A stretch of DNA of 64,000 nucleotides from Hymenobacter aquaticus. Its GTDB lineage: Bacteria; Bacteroidota; Bacteroidia; Cytophagales; Hymenobacteraceae. How positions within the stretch are numbered: the stretch's first letter is position 1; every line of letters begins with the position of its first letter. Under the pieces are notes generated by a model that worked only from the letters and a program-made list of their open reading frames with translations, had not been told where the DNA came from and did no database searches. Where the stretch lies: positions 2,046,001-2,110,000 of the forward strand of contig NZ_SRLC01000001.1 in NCBI RefSeq assembly GCF_004765605.1, read 5' to 3'. Position numbers and translations under genes: made by a program. This document shows, piece by piece, positions 18,321 to 27,760 of the stretch.

Positions 18321-21300
18321 TCATATAGCTTGACGAACTTCTTGAAAACGCACGCGGAAGGTGTCATGTTCAACAGTAAAACGAGGATTATGGAGAAAGC
18401 CTTGTCCTTGACTGTACACAAACGGATTACCTAAGCTCTCGTAACGCGGCCCCGTAGCCTCTTGAATGCCAGTAACCAGCAACACCTCGTAATTACCTGG
18501 GTGCTGCTCTCCAAACTGCACTTCGTTTTGCGACATGTAGAATTGTCGATTGCCGGCTACCGTGCTGGTTTTTACCTCCACGTAGTGCAGCCCCTGCTCA
18601 TCTATGTACGTTAGGTCGTAGCCCAGGCCTTTTTGCCCGGGCAGGCGACCGAGTTTAACCGCATTCTCCGATTTAATTTCTACCAGGCGAACACCGGGCC
18701 GGCGGCGAAGGGCTTCGTAAGCTAGGCCTTCGCCAATGGCTCCGGTCAGCGCCTGATCTTCCGGCCGTTGGTAGCCGCGCCCGGCGCCCCCAGAGGTGCC
18801 TATTCCTCCCCGCTCCCTTGCCTCATTGGTCGGCTCAGGCAAGGCCTCGATGTTGAGCAGGTGAATAGTTGTGTCGTGCCCCTGCCAGCGGGTGAGCAGC
18901 TGGCCTAGCAAGTCCTGAGCCGTGTCGAAGGCTACGTCCGAGTTACCCACTGCAAACACGTTGCGAATGGGCTGGCCGGTGTTGGTTTGGACAGTGGGCT
19001 TGGGCAGTTTGGATAGCAGCTCTGTCACACGGCCGAACAAAAGCAGGCTGCGCCGCTCGAGTGTTCCGCTGACAAAGTCGCGCACGTAATCGGGGGCAAA
19101 GCCCCGGGCAACGGCTCGCTGCACTAGAGTCCGCTCGTGCTCAGCGGCGCGTTCGGACAAATCCACGGCCTCCGATGCACCGGTCAGCGTAACATGCCAG
19201 CGGGTGAGCACCTGCTGCCGAAAAACGGTTTCCGCCGCGAAATCCGATGGAATGGGCACAGGCACCCGCAAGGCCCGGTACGCAACTCGAGCGGCTTCAA
19301 ATCCGCGCTGCTCCCGCAGAGTAGCCGTGGCCAACTGGGCATAGAGCTGTTGCTCGAAGAAGGGTTCGTAACGCGCAATCAGTTCGTCGTACTCAGCCTG
19401 AAACAGCAAGCTAAAATCAACCGGCTGCGCAGCCCGTCGATTGTAAACGGCTGCACTCAGCCCTAGAGCGCCAAATAACTGAAACAGCACGCGCAGGTCG
19501 CTGTGCTGCCAGGGTAAGCTCGGGTTTAGCTGGGAAAAGGCTGCCAATACTAAGGCGCTAAGGCGCGTGCCAAAGGTTTGGCGCAGCCAGGCGGGCCATT
19601 CTGCTTCCCGCACAGGCGCCCGACGGATCGCTTTGCCTTTCGGCCGGGCGAGGCTTGCCAAGTGCAACCAGAAAAGCTGCCGATTCTCGGCGGGCTGGGT
19701 CATCACTTCCCGCACTTGGTGCAGCGTGGCGTGCACCTGCTCCAGCGTAGCTCCCTGCCGCAGAGCGAGCAATTCGTCCCTCTGCGCGGCCGGGGCGGCA
19801 ATAAAGCGCATGAACACTTCCCGTAATGCATCCGCTTCGAGCAGCACGCTCAGGATTTCCGCCAGCGCGTCTTGGAAGCGAGGCTGCTGCTTCAGGGTTG
19901 CCAGGCTCACGTCTTCGGGTACTACAATCCAGGCCGCCAGCTTATTGGGGGTCAACAGGTAGGCATACGGGGCATAGCTCTCCGTGTCGGAGGAGCCTGG
20001 TGAGAGCGTGTGGGCTACGCGCAACTGAGTAGTCAACTGCACTCGCAGGCTTTTCAGCACATCGCCTTTGTCAGCGATGACCGTGTTTTGCGGTAATAGT
20101 GCGTACAGGTACAGCAGCAGCAGCTGCCAATCCTGGGCAAAGGCCTCCCGCAGGGGATGGATCGGGGGTGAGCCTACCACTGACGATGCCAAGCGGTCGA
20201 GGGGCGGCACACCAAATAACCGCAGCATCTTGTCAGCATTGCGCTTGGGCGGTACGTCCAGCAGGATAAAACGCGCCAGCAGGCGCGGGCTGTATGTGGC
20301 ATCGGCCGCATAGCGGACCTGGTTGCTGGCCAACGGCACGTAGCGACTCCCGCCGGGAGCGGTACACCATACCTGACCACGGCGGATAAACTCCTCGCGG
20401 GCTGGGTCCTGATCTGACAGGTTACTCGCCTCTAGATTGGTAGCTAATTCTCGGTACAGCGAGCTGGCCCGGTCGCCCTTGGGATTACGCTGGGGCAGCT
20501 CTAGCAACACCTGGTAGAGTAGTTCGGCGGGCAGCTCGCTTAAGGCCAAGTTCACGCCCAGACTGGTGAGCAGTTCCCGCGCTTCGCGCAAGCCCTCAGT
20601 AATTTTCTTTTGCTGCAGCAGCCGCTGGCTCGGGGCAGCCCCATACAAAACGGGGCTGAACTCGCCGTCCTGCTGCCCGCGGGCGGGAAGCAGCATGCGC
20701 TGGGGCGCTACACGTTCCTCATTGGGCCCAGGCAACCACTTACTGGTCGCAAACTTCCAACGTACGTATGCAGGCATCTGGCTGGCATTTAGAACTGGGT
20801 GATAATTGTACTGTCCCGCTTGCAGGAAGCTGGCGGGCAAGCCTACACTCGTTGGCTCCCGGTCCTTCTTCAACACATCCGCCAAGCCCTGAGTAGGCGA
20901 CTCCCAGACCCAGCGCAGAATCGCGGCTGGATCCGCGTGCGACAGGATGCCATCTAACCCGTCCAACGACGCCACATAGCACCGGTCCTTCCCCGGTGGG
21001 TTAACCTTACGGAAGTCCACATACCCGTCGTACCGGTGCCCACCCAATCGGGTACGCCGGTAGTCGAACCGCCGCAACGCATGGTCGACATAGGCTTTGC
21101 CAGGGCTGCTCTCAACCACCCACCGGGGCCACTCCCGCACACCGCACCACTCTAGGTAGCTGCGCACTTCTCCATCTTTGTCGCGGGTTCCCCCAAGGCC
21201 CAGCGCCGCACGGGAGCCAACCAATCGCTCGGGGTCGTGGGCGTACAGATCCGCGCACAAAGAGCGCGTGTTATCCGGGTTACGGCTAAAATACAGCGTG

Positions 21301-23306
21301 CAGCCCGGGGCCGTGCCGTGGGCCTGGGTGGGCAGGGGAATGTCCTGCGCTAGCGACGGCACCGGTTGCCGCTTTTGACCCCGACCGTTCCGTACGCGCT
21401 CTGCCTGGTACAAACGGAAGAGCATTGGGTGCAGCGTTTTAACGCGCTGGCCGTGCTGACGCAGCACGTAAAGGGCTAGTTCGGCAAACTCGTAGGGCCG
21501 TACGTTGAAGGCCGGAAGGGACAGGGGACCGCTCAGGGCCTGGTAAGTAGGTAGGGCAAAAGCCTGTAGCAGCGCGGCCGATAGGGCCGGGTGCAACACG
21601 TTGAGCCCGGCCATCCCTAGCTTGCACTCACCATCCGGCGGCAGAAAGCTCACCTGCCCGGGTGACAAAGCCCGGCCGGCCTGGTCAATCAGCAGTGCGG
21701 GCCAGCCGCCGGCCTGCAGTTGGAGCTGCGCGGCCGGGCGTGAGCGAAGCTCCGCTTCCACAAGACGCAGCAGCTCGGCGTACCGGGTAAAATCGTCTGT
21801 AGCACCAGCGGGGCGCGCTGCCGCCACCCGGGCCAGCAAAGCAGGCAAAGGGTAGGAGCCAGATGTCGGTCCCAGTCGAGTCAGCAAGTGCGTTAAGCCA
21901 GCAAGCACCACTGTTTGGTTGTCTCCCAGCGGCCAGCACAATAACTCGTCCAGGCCTAGCGGGGGTAGATAGCAGGCGAAAGGCTGTGCCAGCAGCCGGA
22001 TTTCCGAAAAGCGCCGGTAGTGGCCCGAAATAACTGGAAAAACGGCCGCTTTGCGCAGAGCCTGTGTCAGCGCCACCTCAAAGCCTAGCGTGCTCAACTC
22101 TGCGTGAAAATCCCAGTCCTTCGCGGCGCCGTGCCAGAGCAAGCGCAAAGGCAAGTAGGGATCGGCCGGTCGGCTGCGCGCCATCACTTCGGCCGCTTCG
22201 ACCAATAGCTGGGCCGCTTCGCTCAGCAGCATCCGGTTGGTAGCCGTTGGCTGCAGACTCTGCCGACTAGCGTTGAGGTTAAACGTGGCGTGCACCAAAC
22301 ATGGCAGGGGCCAATCTACGCCGGTGCGGAAATACGAAAACAGCCTGCCTGGCCCTGGAGCCAAGTCCGCCTTCCACGCTACTTTCACTTCGTAGGGTGT
22401 AGTCGCTGCAACTGTCCGCAAGGCCTTATCCTCAGGTGCGGGGAGGCAGTCGGTGCGGGCCAGCACCTGCCAGTTGTGCCGGGTGCGGGCACCATCGGCC
22501 TCTTGGCGCGTCACCCGCACGTGCTGCACGCCGTCCGCGCCCTCGCTCTGTGCGCGCTCCATATGCCAGCCTACCCCGTCGCATTCCACGTGCAGGAGGG
22601 TCAGATGGGGTAGAAACACCAGGGCCTCGGGCAGCAGCTCCTCTACTAGCTGCTGGCGCAGCGCGGGCAACTGTTCGGCCTTCATGTGCACCCGGATCAG
22701 GGTGTTGTAGCCGGCTAGACCTGCCCTTGGTTCTGTCTCGGCGCCGAGCAACTCGGCGCAGCGCAGCACGGCAATGGGATGCTCCGCCGTGGTCGTTTCC
22801 TCCCGGGCCAGGCGCAGCATGCGCAGCACGGCCTGCTTATTGTCGCCGCTGCGCAGCTGCTGCAAAACCTTCCGGGCGTAGGCCGCGGAAAAGGCAATGC
22901 GCAACTGTCCGCTATGGATTTCCAGCCTGTCGGACCAGCTGAGCACGGCCCGGAACCCCAGACCTTTAGCCCCGATCTGGTCGGCGTCCAGGGATTTGGG
23001 GCTCAGATTACTGTAGAGTAAGGATTGCACGCCCGCTTCGGTGAAGATAGCCCCGGTGTTGGCTACTTCCAGGATGCGTCCCTGCAGTCGGATAGACACT
23101 TGCCCGGCTCGCTTTTTAGGATCGCGCCCGGCGGCATCGTCGGCGTTCTGCAGGAGTTCCAGCAGTTGCCGCCCGTCGTAATCGGCGCTGACTTGCTGCT
23201 CCAACATGTAGTCCTGTAGAATAAGTATAGGATCTCGCCGGTACACATCCAGGCGTTCCTGCATTTTTTTCTCGACAAATTGCTGAAGGGATTGGTGTTT
23301 AGCCAC
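18321..23306 (-). CDS. Sacsin-type GHKL ATPase with C-terminal DUF3883 domain
   Basis: A 1,661-residue protein. Near the N-terminus are the GHKL (Bergerat-fold) motifs: N-box LLELLQNADDA at about 48-58, EVANTG at about 75-80 and IGAKGLGFRA at about 112-121, in the sacsin/Hsp90-like arrangement. The central 1,300 residues are unassigned and mostly helical. At about 1530-1600 is a DUF3883 domain: AIGEGLAYEAL, then GYDLTYIDEQGLHYVEVKT, where Asp and Glu-x-Lys match a PD-(D/E)xK nuclease core. The two ends suggest an ATP-driven clamp carrying a nuclease-like effector. Similar GHKL-DUF3883 giants are common in bacterial defence islands and in the plant NO VEIN protein. It is transcribed alone, convergent with the STAND gene (12 bases between stops). 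Confidence 0.75.
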   Translation of the reverse strand: MAKHQSLQQFVEKKMQERLDVYRRDPILILQDYMLEQQVSADYDGRQLLELLQNADDAAGRDPKKRAGQVSIRLQGRILEVANTGAIFTEAGVQSLLYSNLSPKSLDADQIGAKGLGFRAVLSWSDRLEIHSGQLRIAFSAAYARKVLQQLRSGDNKQAVLRMLRLAREETTTAEHPIAVLRCAELLGAETEPRAGLAGYNTLIRVHMKAEQLPALRQQLVEELLPEALVFLPHLTLLHVECDGVGWHMERAQSEGADGVQHVRVTRQEADGARTRHNWQVLARTDCLPAPEDKALRTVAATTPYEVKVAWKADLAPGPGRLFSYFRTGVDWPLPCLVHATFNLNASRQSLQPTATNRMLLSEAAQLLVEAAEVMARSRPADPYLPLRLLWHGAAKDWDFHAELSTLGFEVALTQALRKAAVFPVISGHYRRFSEIRLLAQPFACYLPPLGLDELLCWPLGDNQTVVLAGLTHLLTRLGPTSGSYPLPALLARVAAARPAGATDDFTRYAELLRLVEAELRSRPAAQLQLQAGGWPALLIDQAGRALSPGQVSFLPPDGECKLGMAGLNVLHPALSAALLQAFALPTYQALSGPLSLPAFNVRPYEFAELALYVLRQHGQRVKTLHPMLFRLYQAERVRNGRGQKRQPVPSLAQDIPLPTQAHGTAPGCTLYFSRNPDNTRSLCADLYAHDPERLVGSRAALGLGGTRDKDGEVRSYLEWCGVREWPRWVVESSPGKAYVDHALRRFDYRRTRLGGHRYDGYVDFRKVNPPGKDRCYVASLDGLDGILSHADPAAILRWVWESPTQGLADVLKKDREPTSVGLPASFLQAGQYNYHPVLNASQMPAYVRWKFATSKWLPGPNEERVAPQRMLLPARGQQDGEFSPVLYGAAPSQRLLQQKKITEGLREARELLTSLGVNLALSELPAELLYQVLLELPQRNPKGDRASSLYRELATNLEASNLSDQDPAREEFIRRGQVWCTAPGGSRYVPLASNQVRYAADATYSPRLLARFILLDVPPKRNADKMLRLFGVPPLDRLASSVVGSPPIHPLREAFAQDWQLLLLYLYALLPQNTVIADKGDVLKSLRVQLTTQLRVAHTLSPGSSDTESYAPYAYLLTPNKLAAWIVVPEDVSLATLKQQPRFQDALAEILSVLLEADALREVFMRFIAAPAAQRDELLALRQGATLEQVHATLHQVREVMTQPAENRQLFWLHLASLARPKGKAIRRAPVREAEWPAWLRQTFGTRLSALVLAAFSQLNPSLPWQHSDLRVLFQLFGALGLSAAVYNRRAAQPVDFSLLFQAEYDELIARYEPFFEQQLYAQLATATLREQRGFEAARVAYRALRVPVPIPSDFAAETVFRQQVLTRWHVTLTGASEAVDLSERAAEHERTLVQRAVARGFAPDYVRDFVSGTLERRSLLLFGRVTELLSKLPKPTVQTNTGQPIRNVFAVGNSDVAFDTAQDLLGQLLTRWQGHDTTIHLLNIEALPEPTNEARERGGIGTSGGAGRGYQRPEDQALTGAIGEGLAYEALRRRPGVRLVEIKSENAVKLGRLPGQKGLGYDLTYIDEQGLHYVEVKTSTVAGNRQFYMSQNEVQFGEQHPGNYEVLLVTGIQEATGPRYESLGNPFVYSQGQGFLHNPRFTVEHDTFRVRFQEVRQAI

Positions 23307-23578
23307 AGACAGTGTAAATAAACGATTGAAGGATATGGAACATAATTAAGATGGTCAGCCAGCTACTACATTGCTCAGCAATATTCCGATGACACGTCAA
23401 GAGCAGCAGATCAGTATTCGCCATTATTGATGGCTATATTGGATTGTCTGACCTTCACAGCAAGAATTACAAAGGCGGGAGTAATTGATAGGGGCGGTTT
23501 CCTTCTTAGAAACTATTCTCCTACTGTTTTTCTACTGTTCCAGTATTCAAGCAGCCTAGGATATTGCTCAACAACCTC

Positions 23579-24703
23579 TTACGCAACGACTGCATAAGGT
23601 GATTTCGGAGACAAGGTCTGAAACTCTTGGTGCTGCAACGCTTGCTGCACCAAGTCCGCTATTTCTTCGGGCGGCGTACTTGCCGACGTTTCAACAGTCA
23701 ACATGGCGCGGGTTATGGGAGAAGATACTTGTAGCTGTGACGTTCGGACGCGGCACAGGCCTTCATCATCCCAATGATGCACTGGTATGACCACGTTGTA
23801 AGCGTTCAGGTAGTTTGGATCAGACGGAGATTCTAGCGAAGAAGAAAACATTAATCCGTCTAGCCGAGGACTATTTTTGGGTTGGCTACTTCTGACCCAC
23901 TCTAAAAACAGGTGTGGTATCTGATATTCTGCGTGAAAGTTGTCTTTTGGATTCTTCGGTACGCTGGTAGCCATTACTAAAGGCCAAGTCACGAGGAATT
24001 TTATTAAGTCGCCATCGTAATAGTTAGGCCTGCCTAGGTACTTCTTTCGCACGCCTTGAACGCGGTTGCGCAGGTCGACCAGAGTTACTGGGGCATAGTC
24101 TGATTCAACATTAGCACGAAGCTTGACGGCGTGCAAGGATAATCCATACGACGTAGCTCTGATTTCCTTGTAAGCAAGATAAACCGAGCTGGCAGCATAG
24201 ATGCAAGGCTGCCCCGCAATACTGAATCGTTGAGAGGTGACTAAGGAGCGCAGTTCGTAAGGAATGTGTAGCATCTGGCGAGCCTGCAGGGGCATATCAT
24301 CTTTGCGCAGGCGGTACAACAAGGTGTTTCCGGACAAGAATACCCTGCTCAAATGAACAGCAGGCGAGTAGAGCTGCTTTCGGCGAGGGAGGTCGAAGTG
24401 CTTGGCCATTATGGCTAGCGCATTACCAGGACTGCCTTGGTTAGCTAAAGCTTGTAGGGCTCGAATGATACCAAGGCGGACTTCGTGCACTGCCTTTTGC
24501 ACTAGTTCTGTATTGGGCAACGTCCCCAAGGGCCCTATGTACTCTGTGCGGTGGTCGATAACGATAGGTCCCAGCTTCTTGAGCAGAGCTACATAAGCAT
24601 TCAAAGTATGTAAGACGAAGTGATAATAATCCCCGTCGTTTGAATCGCGCCAATCTTTGGGCAGGTCAAATATGTAGTTTTTAAGCAGTTCTTCGACAGT
24701 CAT
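23579..24703 (-). CDS. RES-domain protein, putative NAD-consuming effector
   Basis: A 374-residue protein. The middle carries a RES-like core: LLYRLRK, then LHIPYELRSLV, then RFSIAGQPCIYAASSVYLAYKE. RES domains show the pattern Arg-(Tyr/Phe)-(Ser/Asn)-x-x-Gly-x-Pro-(Cys)-hydrophobic-Tyr with a downstream Glu, and several are toxins that degrade NAD by phosphorolysis. Later, YQIPHLFLEWVR and DGLMFSSS fit the second half of the domain. It is longer than the roughly 150-residue RES toxins because of N-terminal and C-terminal extensions. An XRE-type regulator gene lies upstream on the same strand, but 340 bases and a strong terminator lie between them, so this is not a simple coupled toxin-antitoxin pair. 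Location in the island suggests an abortive-infection role; that is inference. Confidence 0.6.
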   Translation of the reverse strand: MTVEELLKNYIFDLPKDWRDSNDGDYYHFVLHTLNAYVALLKKLGPIVIDHRTEYIGPLGTLPNTELVQKAVHEVRLGIIRALQALANQGSPGNALAIMAKHFDLPRRKQLYSPAVHLSRVFLSGNTLLYRLRKDDMPLQARQMLHIPYELRSLVTSQRFSIAGQPCIYAASSVYLAYKEIRATSYGLSLHAVKLRANVESDYAPVTLVDLRNRVQGVRKKYLGRPNYYDGDLIKFLVTWPLVMATSVPKNPKDNFHAEYQIPHLFLEWVRSSQPKNSPRLDGLMFSSSLESPSDPNYLNAYNVVIPVHHWDDEGLCRVRTSQLQVSSPITRAMLTVETSASTPPEEIADLVQQALQHQEFQTLSPKSPYAVVA

Positions 24704-24796
24704 CCTGGGTAAAGGAAGTAGTACTGCAAGTTAGTTATAGAGCGCTACCAGTTCAGCAATAATACTCTAGCTCTATAATCTGTGTTTCTATATAAA

Positions 24797-24840
24797 AATG
24801 GAGCGAATTGACCGGACAGATCCGGTCAATTCGCTCCATT
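24797..24840 (-). terminator. Strong hairpin terminator of the XRE gene
   Basis: Two 20-base arms, perfectly complementary, flank a 4-base loop. Read on the minus strand the hairpin is followed by TTTTTATA, as in an intrinsic terminator, so it should end the transcript of the XRE gene about 200 bases upstream and insulate the RES gene. The arms contain TCCGGTCAA, which recurs in the neighbouring motif cluster, so an operator role is also possible. Confidence 0.65.
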
Positions 24841-24931
24841 CAGCGTTTTTCGGTGATTTTATATTTTTTTAATATATCCTACCTCTACTGACCGGCGCTC
24901 TGACCGGAGCTTTTGCCGGGAATTTGACCGG
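24809..24931. promoter_or_regulatory. Cluster of TGACCGG heptamers between RES and XRE genes
   Basis: TGACCGG occurs on the plus strand at 24809, 24889, 24901 and 24925, with a near match TGCCGGG at 24914 and one inverted copy inside the hairpin. The 24889-24925 copies are 11-13 bases apart, close to one DNA turn, as expected for a protein that binds cooperatively to one face. The XRE regulator is the obvious candidate binder. This lies between the two genes. Confidence 0.4.
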
Positions 24932-25043
24932 AGGCATCGCCAGGCTTTCTGCCAATAATACATAGAGTAAATCTAAGATATTCAGTTACTTACAAGCATT
25001 TATTCAGTTATGCTAAATCTCATTCTGATTGCTCCAGCTTCAA

Positions 25044-25586
25044 TTATTGAATTTTTCCTTTTTCATGGTGCAAAAACTGTTGTCGCATTCCCATCACTGC
25101 ACTATCTAAATCGCGCTGTTTCGCAATGCCAAGCGGGGACTCATGGCGATGAGCTTCATACTCTTGGATAGAGAAACTCACCAGCCTTGCCCATTCTTGG
25201 TTGAGTTGAGACAAAGAAATGAGTTTTTCCCCACCACCAGGAAAGTTCTGCTTTAGTAGTTCAAATAAGTAGCGGAAGAACGTTTGAGACTCGGTGAGCA
25301 GATCATCGGTCTGGCTGATGTAGCGCTTCAACTGGGCAATCTCATTCCTGAGGTGCTCTGCTTCAGCTTTTGCTTTTTCTGTCTCGGATTGAAAGTTTTC
25401 GACTTGGGCTCTGGTCATTCCAAACAACTCCGCCAGCTTGTCCAGCTTGGCTGGACTCACATCCACATGCCCTTTCTCGATGCGGTTGTAGTTGGCTTTA
25501 GTGGTACCTAAATATTGACCGGCTTTCTCCTGCGTAATGCCTTTCAGTAACCTGATGGCTCGCAGTTTCTCATTGATTGTCTGCAT
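25044..25586 (-). CDS. XRE-family regulator with coiled coil
   Basis: A 180-residue protein. Residues 4-65 form a helix-turn-helix of the Cro/C1 (XRE) family: LRAIRLLKGITQEKAGQYLG, then NYNRIEKGHVDVSPAKLDKLAELF. Residues about 66-90 (SETEKAKAEAEHLRNEIAQL) are a likely coiled coil for dimerisation, and a short helical tail follows. It may repress its own promoter or control the RES gene downstream on the same strand, from which it is separated by a strong terminator. It could equally be a regulator brought in by the mobile element whose recombinase lies next to it on the other strand. Function beyond DNA binding is not visible. Confidence 0.75.
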   Translation of the reverse strand: MQTINEKLRAIRLLKGITQEKAGQYLGTTKANYNRIEKGHVDVSPAKLDKLAELFGMTRAQVENFQSETEKAKAEAEHLRNEIAQLKRYISQTDDLLTESQTFFRYLFELLKQNFPGGGEKLISLSQLNQEWARLVSFSIQEYEAHRHESPLGIAKQRDLDSAVMGMRQQFLHHEKGKIQ

Positions 25587-25915
25587 GAAGCAAATATAAA
25601 ATAAAACTTTTGTTAACTTGTTACACTAAGTTATTTATGTTTGCATCACTTCTGGAGACAATCAAACAGTAAAACACTGTCACACGGCAACGACACTTTT
25701 CAGCAACTAAGCAACACCCCCAAATGCATTCTTCCATTCATACCCATCTAGCAGTTCTAGCGCGCCCTCCCCCACTACAATGCTACTTCCTGACATAGCC
25801 TCCTGATAAAGGCACCAAATGCACTTTCATTTTTCGCGGAGCATAGCGGGCAAGGGTATGCTCCCCAACCTTAGGACCAGTAGCTACTATTGAGTCCGTC
25901 TTCAACGGTAACGCC
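25587..25915. other. Intergenic region between the XRE gene and the recombinase unit
   Basis: It holds the divergent promoters of the XRE gene and of the recombinase unit. An 8-base inverted repeat, GGAGCATA at 25838-25845 and TATGCTCC at 25857-25864, precedes the small gene and might be an operator or recombinase-related site. Nothing else stands out. Confidence 0.3.
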
Positions 25916-26098
25916 GTGAAATCCAAATCCCATTCTTGCCCTGCCCCTTTCCTCACTCCTGAGCAGTTGCGCCAATATCCTGGCTGCCAGCATTACACGA
26001 ACGACGAAGCAGAGAATATTCTCGAACAGCTGAAGGTCTTGGCCACCATTGCCTATCACACGGTAAAACCCTCGCTTACTCCCCGTGCCCATGTCTAA
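25916..26098 (+). CDS. Small protein upstream of the serine recombinase
   Basis: A 60-residue frame from the ATG at 25916 that overlaps the recombinase start by 14 bases, the usual sign of translational coupling. The core LTPEQLRQYPGC, then TNDEAENILEQLKVLATIAY, is a well-formed helical stretch of the kind I recall as a short protein encoded just before serine recombinases in Bacteroidota. No catalytic motif is present; it could be an accessory factor. The call rests on overlap and sequence quality only. Confidence 0.5.
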   Translation: MKSKSHSCPAPFLTPEQLRQYPGCQHYTNDEAENILEQLKVLATIAYHTVKPSLTPRAHV

Positions 26099-27689
26099 TC
26101 ACTCCTTCTTCCGGCAGTTTGCCAAACGGAGCGTTAAGTCTTCGGCAGCAAACAACAATGCGGTCATCTATACGCGGGTTTCGACCAAAGAGCAAGCGGA
26201 TAATAACCAGAGCTTAGACATCCAACGGCGCAAGTGCCTGGAACACGCTACTTCGCGAGGATACACCATCATGGGTATGTTTGGTGGCACCCACGAAAGC
26301 GCCAAGAACGACGAGCGCAAAGAGTTTAACCGCATGCTGCGCTTTGTGAAGCAAAAGAGCAGCGGCGTCAGCCGCATCATCGTACTCACGCTTGACCGCT
26401 TCTCGCGCTCTGGCGCCAATGCCATTGCCATTGCGGAAGAGCTTAAGCGCGAAGGCATATTCATTGAAGCCGTCACGCAGCAGATCGATACCCGTACGAC
26501 CCAAGGCCAGCTCAGCCAAAACATAAATTTGGTACTGAGCCACTTTGAGAACCAGCAGCGCCGCGAACGTGCCATCCTCGGCATGACAGAGAAACTGCTC
26601 AAAGGCTACTGGGTAGGCAAAGCACCGCTGGGCTACACCATCACCAAAGTCGGCAACGAGCAGAAGATCATCATCAACGAACAGGGCCGCGCGCTGCGTA
26701 AGGCCTTTCACATGAAGGTTGAGCTGCAGCTCGACAATACGGAAATTGCGCGCTGGCTGCGTGGCCAAGGCGTAAAGGTGTCGCCGCAGCTGCTGACGTT
26801 GACCTTTCGGAACGTTTTCTACTGCGGGTTCCTTAGCCACAGTTTGCTGCCAGACCAAGTAGTTCCGGGGCGCCATCCCAAACTCATCAGCGAAGAGATG
26901 TTCCGCCGGCTGAACGACCTGCAAGCGTCCAAGCCGCAGGGCTATGTGCATGCCAAGGAAGCACCCGCCGTTCCGCTGAAGAACCACGTACGCTGCCACC
27001 GCTGCGACCGGCCGCTTACGGCCTATATCGTCCGCAAAAAAGGGCTCTGGTACTACAAGTGCAACACGGTCGGCTGCAAGATGAACGTGAGTGCCCGTGC
27101 CTTGCACCAGGGCTACAAAGGCCTGCTCAGCGAACTGGTGCTGGAGCCGCACTTGGTCGAACCCTTCAAGGCTCAGGTAGAAGCCGTGTTCCATTCGCTG
27201 AATCAGGAAAGCGCAGAGGCGCGCCGGGAGGTTTAGCAGAAAATTAAGTGTGTGGAACTGGAACTCGAAGACATGGAGCGCCGCTACGCCATGGGCAACC
27301 TCAAGGAAGCTTCTTACGAGAAGTTCAGCCAGGAACTGCGCGAGCAAAAGCTGCTGCCGCTGGAGGCCGAGCGCCAGCGCCTGGGCGCGGAATTATCGAA
27401 CCTGCCCAAATACGTGGCGCTGGCGCTGGCAATTGCCGCTCAGTTGCCCGTATTGTGGGAAAAAGCCGATTTGAGCACCCGTCACCAACTCCAAAAAATG
27501 GTCTACCCCAACGGGGTGGCGTATGCGCCTGAAAAAGGCCTGTATCGAACCGGTCGCCCGAACGTGGTATTTGACCTAATTACCAGAAAACCAATGACGA
27601 AACAGAACAAAAAAAATGGTTTGTGCCCCTCTCCGGGGGCACAAACCACTTGGGTGGGCCCAACTGGAATCGAACCAGTGACCTGCTGA
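26085..27689 (+). pseudogene. Large serine recombinase, interrupted by an in-frame amber codon
   Basis: The N-terminal catalytic domain is intact: VIYTRVSTKEQ with the nucleophile Ser, LDIQRRKCLEHA, IIVLTLDRFSRSG and the helix that follows. A recombinase domain with GYWVGKAPLGYT and a zinc-ribbon-like part (RCHRCDRP, then YYKCNTVGCKMNV) come next. A TAG at 27234-27236 stops the frame after residue 383; the same frame then continues QKIKCVELELEDMERRYAMG, the expected coiled-coil end of this family, up to 27689. That last part runs over the tRNA terminator and antisense of the tRNA gene (the tail reads GPTGIEPVTC), so the true C-terminus was probably replaced at insertion. The 383-residue product may be inactive or truncated. 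It is the likely integrase of the island. Confidence 0.8.
27617..27648 (-). terminator. Intrinsic terminator of the tRNA gene
   Basis: Thirteen-base arms (TGGTTTGTGCCCC with GGGGCACAAACCA) and a 6-base loop; on the minus strand the hairpin is followed by a run of seven T. It lies just beyond the 3' end of the tRNA. The recombinase frame crosses it on the other strand. Confidence 0.85.
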
Positions 27690-27728
27690 TTATGAGTCAG
27701 CTGCTCTAACCGATTGAGCTATAGGCCC
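27655..27728 (-). tRNA. tRNA with CAT anticodon (elongator Met or Ile2)
   Basis: A 74-base cloverleaf on the minus strand: acceptor stem GGGCCTA with TGGGCCC, discriminator A, T arm ACTGG-TTCGATT-CCAGT, and anticodon loop CTCATAA, so anticodon CAT. Sequence alone does not let me choose elongator methionine from the lysidine-modified isoleucine tRNA. CCA is not encoded exactly. The gene sits at the boundary between the accessory island and the core region. Confidence 0.9.
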
Positions 27729-27760
27729 GGCTAAAACCTTCCGGAGTTGGTTTCGGCAGC

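Noticed and set aside
8589..27689. Recoding of TAG as an amino acid in this organism, suggested by two in-frame ambers
   Set aside because: Many intact core genes in the window end with TAG (for example at 18308, 36732, 38788, 40268, 42503 and 63997) at the expected family lengths, so TAG is an ordinary stop here.
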